Positions 17,675 through 26,597 of a stretch of DNA of 64,000 nt are shown here, piece by piece. This stretch comes from Stutzerimonas azotifigens. Its GTDB lineage: Bacteria > Pseudomonadota > Gammaproteobacteria > Pseudomonadales > Pseudomonadaceae. The position numbers and the translations under genes were made by a program. Position 1 is the stretch's first letter; each line of letters starts with the position of its first letter. The notes beneath the pieces are model-generated. The model worked only from the letters and a program-made list of their open reading frames with translations. It had not been told where the DNA came from and ran no database searches. The DNA lies in assembly GCF_013522725.1 (NCBI RefSeq), contig NZ_JAAMRF010000008.1:62001-126000 (forward strand), given 5' to 3'.

Positions 17675-18427
17675 CTAGAAGGGTTGGACACTGGTGGTGA
17701 GGGTGCCCATCAACAGCGCCCAGCCGTCGACGAGCACGAATACCATCAGCTTGAACGGCAACGAGATCATCATCGGCGAGAGCATCATCATGCCCATCGC
17801 CATCAGCACGCTGGCGACCACCAGGTCGATCACCAGAAAGGGCACGAAAATCATGAAGCCGAGCTGGAAGGCAGTCTTCAGCTCGCTGAGGACGAACGCT
17901 GGCAGCAACAGCGAGAAGTCCAGCTCGTCGAGGTTTTCCGGCAGCTCTTCGCCGGCCAGCGAGACCATGGTTTCGAGCGATGTCTCGTTGGTCTGCGCCA
18001 GCATGAACTTGGACAGGCTGCCCTTGGCCGAGCCGAGCGCCTGCTCCAGGCTGATCTCGTCGTTCTGGAAGGGCTCGAAGGCCTGGCTGTGGATCTCCTG
18101 CCAGACCGGGCGCATCACCAGCAACGTGACGATCAGGGCGATGCCGATCAGCACGTTGTTCGGCGGGCTCTGCTGCAGGCCGATGGCCTGACGCAGGATC
18201 GCCAGCACGATGATGAAGCGTGTGAAGCAGGTCATCATCATCAGCATGGCCGGCAAAAAGCCGAGCAGCGTCATGACGATCAGGATCTGCAGCTTGACCG
18301 AGAATTCCTGGCCGTTTTCCGTATCGTTCAGGTTGAACAGGGTGATCTCGCCGTTCGCCGCCTGTGCCAGCACGGGGCAGAGCCCCAGCAGCAGGACGCC
18401 GAGCGAGGCGAGCAGGCGGCGGTTCAT
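17675..18427 (-). CDS. fliP: Flagellar export gate protein FliP (lateral system)
   Basis: The protein has 250 residues. An N-terminal signal peptide (MNRRLLASLGVLLLGLCPVLAQA) precedes the mature part, and four hydrophobic helices follow. The MTCFTRFIIVLAILRQAIGL motif and the late MLSPMMISLPFK segment are characteristic of FliP. The start ATG overlaps the fliN stop as ATGA. A pentamer of FliP with FliR and FliQ forms the export gate. fliO, often found between fliN and fliP, is absent, as in many lateral systems. Confidence 0.96.
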   Translation of the reverse strand: MNRRLLASLGVLLLGLCPVLAQAANGEITLFNLNDTENGQEFSVKLQILIVMTLLGFLPAMLMMMTCFTRFIIVLAILRQAIGLQQSPPNNVLIGIALIVTLLVMRPVWQEIHSQAFEPFQNDEISLEQALGSAKGSLSKFMLAQTNETSLETMVSLAGEELPENLDELDFSLLLPAFVLSELKTAFQLGFMIFVPFLVIDLVVASVLMAMGMMMLSPMMISLPFKLMVFVLVDGWALLMGTLTTSVQPF

Positions 18428-18789
18428 GCAGTCAGCTCATCCAGGCTGGTGCCCGACAGTTCGACGATGCGCAGGCCGTAGTTGCCGTTCATCACCACCA
18501 CTTCGGCCTTGGCGAACAGGGAGCCATTGACCTTCACGTCCAGGGGTTCGCCGGCCAGCTTGTCGAGCATGATCACGCTGCTGGTGTCGACTTCCATCAG
18601 CTCCTTGAGGGTGATTTCCACCGAGGCCACTTCCAGGGTGACGTTCACCGGGATCTTGCCGAAGAAGCTCATGTCCGGCCGGTTGGGCTGAGCCGGGGCT
18701 TCGACGCGTGGCGGCTCGGCCGGGGCGGGATTGAGGTCGCCCTCGTTGAGCAGGCTCTCGAACTCGTTATCGGAAATGTCGCCGTTCAT
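18424..18789 (-). CDS. fliN: Flagellar C-ring protein FliN (lateral system) with CheY-binding-like N-terminus
   Basis: The protein has 121 residues. The C-terminal 75 residues form the SpoA/FliN barrel (start at VNVTLEVAS, ending LRIVELS), which polymerises at the base of the switch ring. The N-terminal residues (MNGDISDNEFESLLNEG) strongly resemble the (L)SQxEIDALL peptide that, in ordinary systems, is at the start of FliM and binds phosphorylated CheY. A proline-rich linker follows. The gene overlaps fliM and fliP as ATGA junctions. Because FliM here lacks that peptide, the motif seems to have moved to FliN. Confidence 0.94.
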   Translation of the reverse strand: MNGDISDNEFESLLNEGDLNPAPAEPPRVEAPAQPNRPDMSFFGKIPVNVTLEVASVEITLKELMEVDTSSVIMLDKLAGEPLDVKVNGSLFAKAEVVVMNGNYGLRIVELSGTSLDELTA

Positions 18790-19622
18790 TGGGTTTTCAC
18801 GCTTTCAAGTGATGTGAGGAACAGGCCGCCGTCTTCCTCGAAGACGGTGCCACGAAAGAGCTTCTGGCCATTGATGCGGACGTCGTAGCGATCCAGCGGG
18901 CGCAGCATGAGGATGTCGTTGAGCTCCAGACCCAGCACCTGCGCTAGCGGCACCTGGGCCGCGGCGATCACGCAATCGAGGCGTACCGGTAGATGCTTGA
19001 TGTTGTCCGCTGGGCTGGCGTTGAGGCGCGGCGGCGGACCGGCGAGCAACAGGGTCAGCTCGTCGGCGAGGTGGGTGTCGAGGTAGATCAGGATCGACGA
19101 CTTCGCACCGGTCAGATGGCTCAGGTACTCGAACTCGGCGATATATTCCCAGACGGTTTCTTCGTAATCGTTCTCGAAACGTTCGAGCGCGCCGAAGGTA
19201 CTGCCCGACAATAGCGAGCGCGCGAATATATCGATGACGTCCCGGCCCAGGCGATTACGCATCCGTTGTTCGGATGTACTGATCGGCGGCGGGTTCTGGT
19301 TCGCAACGAGAGTGCCGCCGTAATAGCACTCCAGTGCTTCGGTCAATAACGCACGATCGATGGCAAAGCCGACCTTGCCGAGAGGAGAGCGGTAAATGCA
19401 GTCCGGTGCTCGGCTGACCTTCTCCTGAACATCGATTCGATTCAGTTCGATATTGATCCGGTAATTGCGCAGGAAGTAGTCACCGACCAGCCTCGGATGC
19501 TTATGGGTGATTTCCCGGATGTATTGGGGAATACGGTGGTAGTGCCGGCCAAGCTTCTGAGGTTTCAACACGGTCAGGCTTTCGGCGGGCACGCCATGGT
19601 GGACTTTTGAATTGCCAGTCAT
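18786..19622 (-). CDS. fliM: Flagellar switch protein FliM (lateral system), lacking CheY-binding motif
   Basis: The protein has 278 residues from the ATG at 19622; a GTG at 19673 would add 17 residues. The middle domain (about 30-200) shows a partial FliM pattern (residues such as RDVIDIFARSLLSG) and the C-terminal domain resembles a FliN barrel. The usual N-terminal CheY-binding peptide (LSQxEIDALL) is missing from either start, so the protein begins near the middle domain. That divergence is typical of lateral-type switch proteins. It is the first gene of the minus-strand operon. No sigma-54 site was found in the upstream gap. Confidence 0.88.
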   Translation of the reverse strand: MTGNSKVHHGVPAESLTVLKPQKLGRHYHRIPQYIREITHKHPRLVGDYFLRNYRINIELNRIDVQEKVSRAPDCIYRSPLGKVGFAIDRALLTEALECYYGGTLVANQNPPPISTSEQRMRNRLGRDVIDIFARSLLSGSTFGALERFENDYEETVWEYIAEFEYLSHLTGAKSSILIYLDTHLADELTLLLAGPPPRLNASPADNIKHLPVRLDCVIAAAQVPLAQVLGLELNDILMLRPLDRYDVRINGQKLFRGTVFEEDGGLFLTSLESVKTQ

Positions 19623-20032
19623 GTTGTGAGCGGTGCGTCCTGTGGTCGTCAGTGTTGGCGGTGAGGTAGCCACCGGCTGCAGAAATGCGTGGAGGGCCCG
19701 GTATGGTCACCAACGACCGTGCGCGCGGCAGCAATGGCTGCAGATCACGCGGGACGGGCTCTGGCGTGGGCGCAGTGTAGGCAGGAGGGTGAGGCGGGAT
19801 TAAATCAATAGATCTCAAATGAGCTTTTTTGAGGGCGTGGCTCGGTCTTTGATCTGGATTGAGCACAACTGATTGGCTCGAGGCGCGCGACCGTTGTTAG
19901 CGTGCGCGCAATTGCTCCGTGCCGGCTGAAGCGGCTCGGGGAAGTTGCCGGCAGGTTGGACACGCAAGGCGACGAAAGTTCCCCAACGTTTAAATTTTTT
20001 TTTTGCAGCGTCGCTGTGGCAACCATCATCGG
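19623..20032. other. Divergent regulatory gap between fliM and lafK
   Basis: This 410-base gap has no convincing gene. It separates the minus-strand fliM operon from the plus-strand lafK operon and must hold both promoters. Visible features are an AT-rich stretch with the dyad CTCAAA...TTTGAG (about 19815-19835) and a T10 run at 19995-20004, 28 bases before the lafK ATG. I looked for a GG-N10-GC sigma-54 pattern on both strands and found only a weak one near 19777. A GTG start for fliM at 19673 would shorten the gap. Confidence 0.6.
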
Positions 20033-21472
20033 ATGGAGGCGGCAGCGGACGAGGTGGTCAGATTGAAAAGCGCCAGCCAAGCCATTGATCATTCCGGTGA
20101 CGAACTGTTCGGGTGCCCGCTCGCGCAGAAGAAGATCGTGATTGTCGGCAGCCGCGATGACGGCACTACCACCGTTCTGCTCGAAGCCTTGCATGTTCGC
20201 GGGCGCGAAGTTGCCGTACATGCAAGTTTCGAAGAACTGGGGCACTCGTCGCTGCAATCGACCGGCACGGTATTCGTGCTCATCGGTAGTCTGTGCCAGG
20301 ACGCTCTTTATAGCTGTGTCGCGGCGCTGGTCAGTTCGGCACGACATATCAACGTCATTCCCATCGTCGAATACGCCGATCAGGAAAAGGCCGCCGCGTT
20401 ACTTGAACTCGGCTGCGTCGATTATCTGTTGTCGCCATTCAGCGAAACCCAGATCGATGCCCTTTTGCGTCGCCAGCAACATGCCGAGACGGCCGAAGAA
20501 AGCTTCGTCTCCTGCTCCCAGGCCGGTCGTCGCCTGCTGTCGATGGCTCAGCGCGTGGCGCTGACTCGCGCGCCGATCCTGATCACCGGGGAGACGGGCA
20601 CAGGCAAGGAGCTGATGGCGCGCTATATCCACCGCTTTTCCGCCGGTGACGAGGCGCCCTTCGTTGCCGTGAACTGCGCCGCCATCCCCGAGCAGATGCT
20701 CGAATCCATCCTTTTCGGTCACGAGCGCGGCGCCTTTACCGGCGCCGTCAGCGCTCAGCCCGGCAAGTTCGAGCTGGCCAACGGCGGCACCCTGCTGCTC
20801 GATGAGATCGGGGAGCTGCCGCTCGGGCTGCAAGCCAAGTTGCTGCGCGTGTTGCAGGAGCAGCGGGTCGAGCGGCTTGGCGGACGGCGCGAGGTGGCGC
20901 TCGATGTGCGAGTGATCGCGGCGACCAACCGTGACCTGCAGCAGGAGGTGGCGCAGGGGCGTTTTCGCGCTGATCTGATGTTCCGCCTCGACGTGCTGCC
21001 GCTGCACATCAGCCCGCTGCGCGAGCGCAAGGAAGACGTGCTGCCGCTGGCGCGAAGCTTCATCCGCAAATACGCCCCATTGGATGCCGAGCTCGAGCTG
21101 CTAACCGAGGACGCCTGCCGCGCGCTGTTGCAGCACGACTGGCCGGGCAATGCCCGTGAGCTGGAGAACACCGTGCAGCGGGCGCTGGTGTTGCGCAACG
21201 GGTTGTTCATCCAGCCGCGCGACCTCGGCCTCCAGGCTCCGGCCCCTTCCCTGTCGGCCCGTGACGAGCAGCCGGTCGCGGTGCTCGGCGAGACCGGCAA
21301 GGCCGCCTTGCGCGCCAGTGGCAAATGGGCCGAGTACCAGCACGTGATCGACACCATCCGCAAGTTCGACGGGCACAAGGCCAAGGCAGCGCAAAGCCTG
21401 GGCATGACGCCACGCGCCTTGCGCTATCGACTCAATGCCATGCGCGAGCAGGGCATCCAGGTGAATTTCTAG
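20033..21472 (+). CDS. lafK: Sigma-54-dependent lateral flagellar master activator LafK
   Basis: The protein has 479 residues from the ATG at 20033. The N-terminal 120 residues form a FleQ-like receiver fold in which the phosphorylated Asp position is not acidic (VFVLIGS), so it is probably not controlled by phosphorylation. The central AAA+ domain has GETGTGKE (Walker A), the GAFTGA sigma-54-contact loop and a GGTLLLDEIGELP box. The C-terminal FIS-type helix-turn-helix ends TPRALRYRLNAMREQG, like FleQ/FlrA/LafK. It precedes fliEFGHIJ, the LafK position in Vibrio lateral clusters. An upstream TTG at 20003 and a downstream GTG at 20054 are alternative starts because no strong ribosome site is seen. 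Confidence 0.93.
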   Translation: MEAAADEVVRLKSASQAIDHSGDELFGCPLAQKKIVIVGSRDDGTTTVLLEALHVRGREVAVHASFEELGHSSLQSTGTVFVLIGSLCQDALYSCVAALVSSARHINVIPIVEYADQEKAAALLELGCVDYLLSPFSETQIDALLRRQQHAETAEESFVSCSQAGRRLLSMAQRVALTRAPILITGETGTGKELMARYIHRFSAGDEAPFVAVNCAAIPEQMLESILFGHERGAFTGAVSAQPGKFELANGGTLLLDEIGELPLGLQAKLLRVLQEQRVERLGGRREVALDVRVIAATNRDLQQEVAQGRFRADLMFRLDVLPLHISPLRERKEDVLPLARSFIRKYAPLDAELELLTEDACRALLQHDWPGNARELENTVQRALVLRNGLFIQPRDLGLQAPAPSLSARDEQPVAVLGETGKAALRASGKWAEYQHVIDTIRKFDGHKAKAAQSLGMTPRALRYRLNAMREQGIQVNF

Positions 21473-21486
21473 GGAATCGGCAAGCG

Positions 21487-21819
21487 ATGAGTTCAATCAT
21501 GCAAGTGCAGCAACAGATGCTCGATCGGATGCAGGCGCTGGCCGGCGCTGCCGAGGGCGAGGCGATCAAGCCCGCCAATCCGTTCGCGGCCGGGCAAAGC
21601 GCCGGCATGGGCAATCTGTTCGAGGCGGCGATGCGCGCCGTGGATGCCGACCAGCACAAGGCCAGTGCGGCCACGGCGGCGGTGGACAGCGGCAAGAGCG
21701 ACGATCTGGTCGGCGCGATGATCGACAGCCAGAAGGCCAGTGTGTCGTTCTCCGCGCTGCTGCAGGTGCGCAACAAGTTGACCACGGCGTTCGATGACGT
21801 GATGAGGATGCCGCTGTGA
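21487..21819 (+). CDS. fliE: Flagellar rod-MS ring adapter FliE (lateral system)
   Basis: The protein has 110 residues, the usual FliE size. It adapts the rod to the MS ring and is an early export substrate. The C-terminal half (VSFSALLQVRNKLTTAFDDVMRMPL) is the conserved FliE block. The ATG at 21487 starts MSSIMQVQQQM, 14 bases after the lafK stop; in-frame sequence further upstream lies inside lafK. fliF follows after 20 bases. Confidence 0.93.
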   Translation: MSSIMQVQQQMLDRMQALAGAAEGEAIKPANPFAAGQSAGMGNLFEAAMRAVDADQHKASAATAAVDSGKSDDLVGAMIDSQKASVSFSALLQVRNKLTTAFDDVMRMPL

Positions 21820-21839
21820 TCGGGCGTAGGTACTGAACC

Positions 21840-23516
21840 GTGCTGGAAACAATCAAGAGCAAGCTGCCGGCAGACGGGTTCAAGCTCGATCCGCGCCTGA
21901 CCCTGGCGGGCATGGCGGCGGCCGCGGCGCTACTTGCCCTGGCCGTGGTCTATCACCTGTGGCGCGACACCGATGCGTTCCGCCCACTGTACGGTACGGG
22001 CGAGTCCTTTCCCGCCGCCGAAGTGATGCAGGTGTTGGACGGCGAATCGGTGCCCTACCGCATTCACCCGCAGAGTGGGCAGATCCTGGTGCGCGACGAT
22101 CAGCTGGCGCGTGCGCGGATGCTGCTGTCGGCCAAGGGTGTAAAGGTCAGCCTGCCGGCTGGCTACGAACTGTTCGACAAGGAAGAGCCGCTGGGTACCA
22201 GCCAGTTCGTCCAGGATGTGCGCCTCAAACGCAGTCTGGAGGGTGAGCTGGCGCGCACGGTGATGTCGCTCAAGGGCATCGACCGCGCGCGCGTGCACCT
22301 GGCCCAGGAGGAGAACAGCTCCTTCGTGGTCAGCCGCCGCGGGCCGACCAAGGCCTCGGTGGTGTTGCAGCTCGATCCGGGCTACAAGCCCCAGCCCGAA
22401 CAGGTCGGAGCGATCATCAACCTGGTGGCCAACAGCGTGCCCCAGCTCAAGGCCGAAGACGTCAGCGTGGTCGATCAGTACGGCACGCTGCTCTCGCGCG
22501 GCATCAACGCCGGCGGCGGTCCCTCGCAGAACTGGCAGGTCGTCGACGACTACCAGAACAAGGCCGTGGGTAACATCGAGCAGGTTCTGGCGCCCGTGCT
22601 GGGCAACGGCAATTACCGCATCAGCGTTGCTGCGGACATCGACTTCAGCCAGAAGGAAGAAACCTTCCAGGCATACGGCGACACGCCACGCCTGCGCAAC
22701 GAAGTACTGCGCAACGAAAGCGCGCTGGACCAGCTCGCCCTCGGCGTGCCCGGCTCGCTGGCCAACCGCCCGGTGGCCCCGCCCAAGGAAGGCGAAACCC
22801 CGCCTGCGGACACGGAAAACAAGGCGGCGACCTCGCTGCGCGAAGAGTCCACCCGTCAGCTCGATTACGACCAGAGCGTCACCCATGTGAAGCACCCGGG
22901 CTTTTCCCTGCGCCAGCAGAGCGTGGCGGTGGTGCTCAACGCGGCCAGCGCCCCGGAAGGCGGCTGGACCGCCGAAGCGCGTGCCGAGATGGAAGCCATG
23001 GTGCGTAGTGCGGTGGGCTTCAACCAGGCGCGTGGCGATCTGCTGACCGTCAGCGTGTTCCCGTTTGCCGCCACCGAGGCCTCGATCGAGGAAACGCCCT
23101 GGTGGGAGAACCCGCAGATCCATTCGCTCGCCAAGCTCGCGTTGTTCGGCCTGATCAGCCTGCTCCTGTTGCTGATCGTGGTGCGCCCGGCGGTACGCAG
23201 GCTGACCCAGTCCGCCGATCCGCGGACCGAGCAGAACGCCGAACTCGCCGCGCCGGGTGCCGTCTCCGCTGGCAGCGTCGCGGCGCTCGAAAGCGAGCGC
23301 CTGCCGGCGCTGCCGGGACGCAAGGATACCGATGGCGCGCCGATATTCGGTGAGCTCAATCCGCTCTCGGAAATTCGCCTGCCGGCGCCGGGATCGGGTC
23401 TGGAACTGCAGATCGAGCATCTTCAGATGCTCGCCAAGAACGACCCCGAGCGCGTTTCGGAAGTCATCAAGCATTGGATAGGGCGCAATGAAAGAGACCT
23501 CAACCCAGCCGGCTAG
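21840..23516 (+). CDS. fliF: Flagellar MS-ring protein FliF (lateral system)
   Basis: The protein has 558 residues, typical of FliF. A membrane helix lies at about residues 21-41 and a second at about 430-450 (LALFGLISLLLLLIVV). The ring-building motifs lie between them, including YELFDKEEPLGTSQFVQDVR and RARVHLAQEENSSFV. The start codon is GTG. The C-terminal ~100 residues are the FliG-binding tail. It overlaps fliG by 29 bases, so translation of the two is coupled. Confidence 0.96.
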   Translation: MLETIKSKLPADGFKLDPRLTLAGMAAAAALLALAVVYHLWRDTDAFRPLYGTGESFPAAEVMQVLDGESVPYRIHPQSGQILVRDDQLARARMLLSAKGVKVSLPAGYELFDKEEPLGTSQFVQDVRLKRSLEGELARTVMSLKGIDRARVHLAQEENSSFVVSRRGPTKASVVLQLDPGYKPQPEQVGAIINLVANSVPQLKAEDVSVVDQYGTLLSRGINAGGGPSQNWQVVDDYQNKAVGNIEQVLAPVLGNGNYRISVAADIDFSQKEETFQAYGDTPRLRNEVLRNESALDQLALGVPGSLANRPVAPPKEGETPPADTENKAATSLREESTRQLDYDQSVTHVKHPGFSLRQQSVAVVLNAASAPEGGWTAEARAEMEAMVRSAVGFNQARGDLLTVSVFPFAATEASIEETPWWENPQIHSLAKLALFGLISLLLLLIVVRPAVRRLTQSADPRTEQNAELAAPGAVSAGSVAALESERLPALPGRKDTDGAPIFGELNPLSEIRLPAPGSGLELQIEHLQMLAKNDPERVSEVIKHWIGRNERDLNPAG

Positions 23517-24555
23517 CGAAGGCAAGGCCTCGTCGAAGGAAATCAAGCCGCGCCCCAGCCAGATTCGCTCGGTCAGCTCCCTCGACCAGGCGGCAATCCT
23601 CATGCTGAGCATGGGTGACGAAATTTCCGCCGGCATCCTGCGCAATTTCTCGCGCGAGGAAATCATCAGCATCAGCCAGGCGATGGCGCGTCTGTCCAAC
23701 GTCAAGCAGCCAATGGTCTCCGATGTCATCAGCCGCTTCTTCGATGACTACAAGGAGCAGAGCAGCATCAAGGGCGCCTCGCGCACCTACCTCGCCGGGA
23801 TGCTCGGCAAGGCACTGGGCGGGGAGATCACCCGCAGCCTGCTCGACAGCATTTACGGCGAGGAAATCCGCGCCAAGATGGCCAAGATGGAATGGCTCGA
23901 TCCCAAGCAGTTCGCTGCCTTGATCGCCAAGGAGCACGCCCAGATGCAGGCGGTGTTCCTCGCCTTCCTGCCGCCGGGCATGGCCACCGACGTGCTCGAG
24001 TGCATGCCGGCCGAGCGACAGGATGAGCTGCTCTATCGCATCGCCAACCTCTCGGAGGTCAACAGCGACGTGATCGCCGAGCTGGAACAACTGATCGACC
24101 GTAGCCTGCAGGTGCTGTCGGCCCAGGGCTCGCAGGTGCGCGGCGTGAAGCAGGCGGCGGACATCATGAACCGCTTCAAGGGCAACCGTGACCAGATGTT
24201 CGAATTGCTGCGCGCGCACAACGAGGAGCTGGTGGAGAAGATCGAGGATGAGATGTACGACTTCTTCATCCTCTCGCGGCAGAACCCTGACGTCCTGCAG
24301 ACGCTGCTCGAGGTGATCCCGCTGGAAGAATGGGTGGTCGCGCTCAAGGGCGCCGAGCCCGCGCTGACCAAGGCGATCCAGGCCGCGTTGCCCAAGCGCC
24401 AGGCGCAGCAGATGGAGTCGATCAACCGCCGCCAGGGTCCGGTACCGCTGTCGCGGGTCGAGCAGGTCCGCAAGGACATCATGGGCGTGGTCCGCGAAAT
24501 GACCGCCAACGGCGAGCTGCAGGTGCAGCTGTTCCGCGAACAGACCGTCGAGTGA
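23488..24555 (+). CDS. fliG: Flagellar rotor switch protein FliG (lateral system)
   Basis: The protein has 355 residues. FliG forms the rotor ring that couples FliF to FliM and interacts with MotA. The middle domain has a FliG-type EHPQ-like region (IAKEHAQMQAVFLAFLPPGMA). The C-terminal charged helix (RQ-rich segment near residues 285-330) would contact MotA. It overlaps fliF by 29 bases and ends 7 bases before fliH. It is followed by fliH, fliI and fliJ as in the canonical order. Confidence 0.95.
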   Translation: MKETSTQPASEGKASSKEIKPRPSQIRSVSSLDQAAILMLSMGDEISAGILRNFSREEIISISQAMARLSNVKQPMVSDVISRFFDDYKEQSSIKGASRTYLAGMLGKALGGEITRSLLDSIYGEEIRAKMAKMEWLDPKQFAALIAKEHAQMQAVFLAFLPPGMATDVLECMPAERQDELLYRIANLSEVNSDVIAELEQLIDRSLQVLSAQGSQVRGVKQAADIMNRFKGNRDQMFELLRAHNEELVEKIEDEMYDFFILSRQNPDVLQTLLEVIPLEEWVVALKGAEPALTKAIQAALPKRQAQQMESINRRQGPVPLSRVEQVRKDIMGVVREMTANGELQVQLFREQTVE

Positions 24556-24562
24556 GCCGAGC

Positions 24563-25264
24563 ATGAGCATCAAGGTGATCAAGGGGGCCGGCAAGAGCTG
24601 GCGTCCGTTCCGCTTCCCGCCGCGCTTCAAGGTGGCCGGGCCAGGCCTCGCAGAGGCCCTGGACGGCGACCCGGCGGCCCTGCAGCGCGCGGTTTCCGAG
24701 GGGTTCCAGGAAGGTGTCGAGAAGGGCTATGGCGAGGGGCTCGAACAGGGTCGCGCCGCCGGTCATGCCGAAGGCTTCGAGCGCGGTATCGAGGACGGCA
24801 AGTGTCTGGGCCGTGAAGAGGGCCGCCTGCAGGGGCGACAGGCTTTCGACGAGGCCGGGCGTCCTCTGGATCGTTTGATCGAGCAGTTCGAGCAGTTCCA
24901 GGGCGAGTACCGGCAGGCCCGTCGCGACGAGCTGCTGGAGCTGGTGCAGAAGGTCGCCCGCCAGGTCATCCGTTGCGAGCTGACGCTGCACCCGACGCAA
25001 TTGCTGTCGCTGGCCGAGGAAGCCCTGGCGGCGATGCCGGGCGACCAGGCGGACGTACGCATCCTGCTCAATTCCGAGGAATGCGCCCGGATCAAGGAGC
25101 TGGCGCCGGAACGCGCCGCGGCCTGGCGGCTGGTGCCGGACGAGCGCCTGGCACTGGGCGAATGTCGTGTGATCACGGCAGAGGCCGAAGCCGATATCGG
25201 TTGCCAGCAGCGTCTCGATGCCTGCATGGAAAACCTGGGCGAACACATCCGGACGTCTGCCTGA
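24563..25264 (+). CDS. fliH: Flagellar export ATPase regulator FliH (lateral system)
   Basis: The protein has 233 residues. A GxxxG-rich repeat (GFQEGVEKGYGEGLEQGRAA) near residues 48-70 is characteristic of FliH, which dimerises through it. The C-terminal part (from about residue 120) is related to the stalk subunit of F-type ATPases and binds FliI. It links the export ATPase FliI to the C-ring. fliI begins one base after its stop. Confidence 0.92.
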   Translation: MSIKVIKGAGKSWRPFRFPPRFKVAGPGLAEALDGDPAALQRAVSEGFQEGVEKGYGEGLEQGRAAGHAEGFERGIEDGKCLGREEGRLQGRQAFDEAGRPLDRLIEQFEQFQGEYRQARRDELLELVQKVARQVIRCELTLHPTQLLSLAEEALAAMPGDQADVRILLNSEECARIKELAPERAAAWRLVPDERLALGECRVITAEAEADIGCQQRLDACMENLGEHIRTSA

Positions 25265-25265
25265 G

Positions 25266-26597
25266 ATGTCGCTGCGCGAAGCCTTCAAGCTCGACGAGGC
25301 GCTGCGCTCGCTCGACGGTGTGCAGCTGGCCAAGGTCAGCGGCCGGCTGGTGCGCGTCTCCGGCATGCTGCTCGAATCGCTCGGCTGCCAGCGCATGACC
25401 GGCCAGCGCTGCTACGTCGAGCAGGGCGACGGCAGCATGCTCGAAGCCCAGGTGGTGGGCTTCAACCGTGATATCACCTACCTGATGCCGTTCAAGAAGC
25501 CGGTGGGCCTGACCTCCGGCTCCCGCGTGTTCCCGGCACCGGACGAAGCCTCGCTGCATATCGACGAAAGCTGGCTGGGGCGGGTGGTCAATGGCCTGGG
25601 CGAGCCGCTGGACGGGCTGGGCAAGCTGTCCGGCCGCGACCCGTTGCCGGCCGAACTGCCGTCGGTCAATCCGCTCAAGCGCAAGCCGGTCAGCGCACCG
25701 CTGGACGTCGGGGTGCGTGCCATCAACGCGCTGCTGACCCTGGGTAAAGGCCAGCGCGTCGGCCTGTTCGCCGGTAGCGGCGTGGGCAAGAGCGTGCTGC
25801 TCGGGATGATCACGCGACAGACCAAAGCCGATGTGGTGGTGGTCGGGCTGATCGGCGAGCGCGGCCGCGAGGTGCAGGAGTTCATCCTGCATTCGCTCGG
25901 CGAGGAAGGCCTGAAGAAGGCCGTGGTGGTGGTCGCGCCCGCCAACGAATCGCCGCTGATGCGGCTCAAGGCGACCGAACTCTGCCACAGCATCGCCGCC
26001 TATTACCGCGACCAGGGTCAGGACGTCCTGCTGCTGGTCGACTCGCTGACCCGTTACGCCATGGCCCAGCGCGAAATCGCCCTGGCCCTGGGCGAGCCAC
26101 CGGCCACCAAGGGTTATCCGCCGTCGGTGTTCGGCATGCTGCCGGAGCTGGTGGAAAGCGCCGGCAACGGTGCCAACGAATCTGGCAGCCTCAGCGCGCT
26201 CTACACGGTGCTGGCCGAGGGCGACGACCAGCAGGACCCGATCGTCGACTGCGCACGGGCGATCCTCGACGGACACATCGTGCTCTCGCGTCGCCTGGCC
26301 GAGATCGGCCACTACCCGGCCATCGACATCAGCGCCTCGGTCAGCCGCTGCATGAGCCAGGTCAGCCCGCCGGCACATCTGGGCGCCGCCCGGCAGCTCA
26401 AGGAGCTGTACGGCACCTTCGAGAAGATCAAGGAGCTGATCCCGCTCGGCGGCTACACGCCAGGCATGGACACCAAGACCGACCGTGCGGTGCAGCTCGC
26501 GCCGCGGATCGAGCGCTTCCTGCGACAGGAAGTGGGCGAGGCCGCGGAGCTGCAGACCAGCCTGGCCACGTTGCAAGGAGTGCTCGGCAAGTCATGA
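25266..26597 (+). CDS. fliI: Flagellum-specific export ATPase FliI (lateral system)
   Basis: The protein has 443 residues. It is a hexameric F1-beta-like ATPase feeding the export gate. The Walker A motif is GLFAGSGVGKSVLLGM, the Walker B region LLVDSLTRYAMAQREIALALGEPP, and the GERGREVQEF loop is typical of FliI/YscN. The ATG at 25266 gives the conserved start MSLREAFK; an in-frame ATG at 25218 lies inside fliH. fliJ overlaps its stop by 4 bases. Confidence 0.96.
   Translation: MSLREAFKLDEALRSLDGVQLAKVSGRLVRVSGMLLESLGCQRMTGQRCYVEQGDGSMLEAQVVGFNRDITYLMPFKKPVGLTSGSRVFPAPDEASLHIDESWLGRVVNGLGEPLDGLGKLSGRDPLPAELPSVNPLKRKPVSAPLDVGVRAINALLTLGKGQRVGLFAGSGVGKSVLLGMITRQTKADVVVVGLIGERGREVQEFILHSLGEEGLKKAVVVVAPANESPLMRLKATELCHSIAAYYRDQGQDVLLLVDSLTRYAMAQREIALALGEPPATKGYPPSVFGMLPELVESAGNGANESGSLSALYTVLAEGDDQQDPIVDCARAILDGHIVLSRRLAEIGHYPAIDISASVSRCMSQVSPPAHLGAARQLKELYGTFEKIKELIPLGGYTPGMDTKTDRAVQLAPRIERFLRQEVGEAAELQTSLATLQGVLGKS

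Noticed and set aside
19768-19790. GG-N10-GC pattern resembling a sigma-54 promoter for lafK
   Set aside because: The -12 side is AGGC instead of TTGC and it lies about 260 bases upstream of lafK; too weak.
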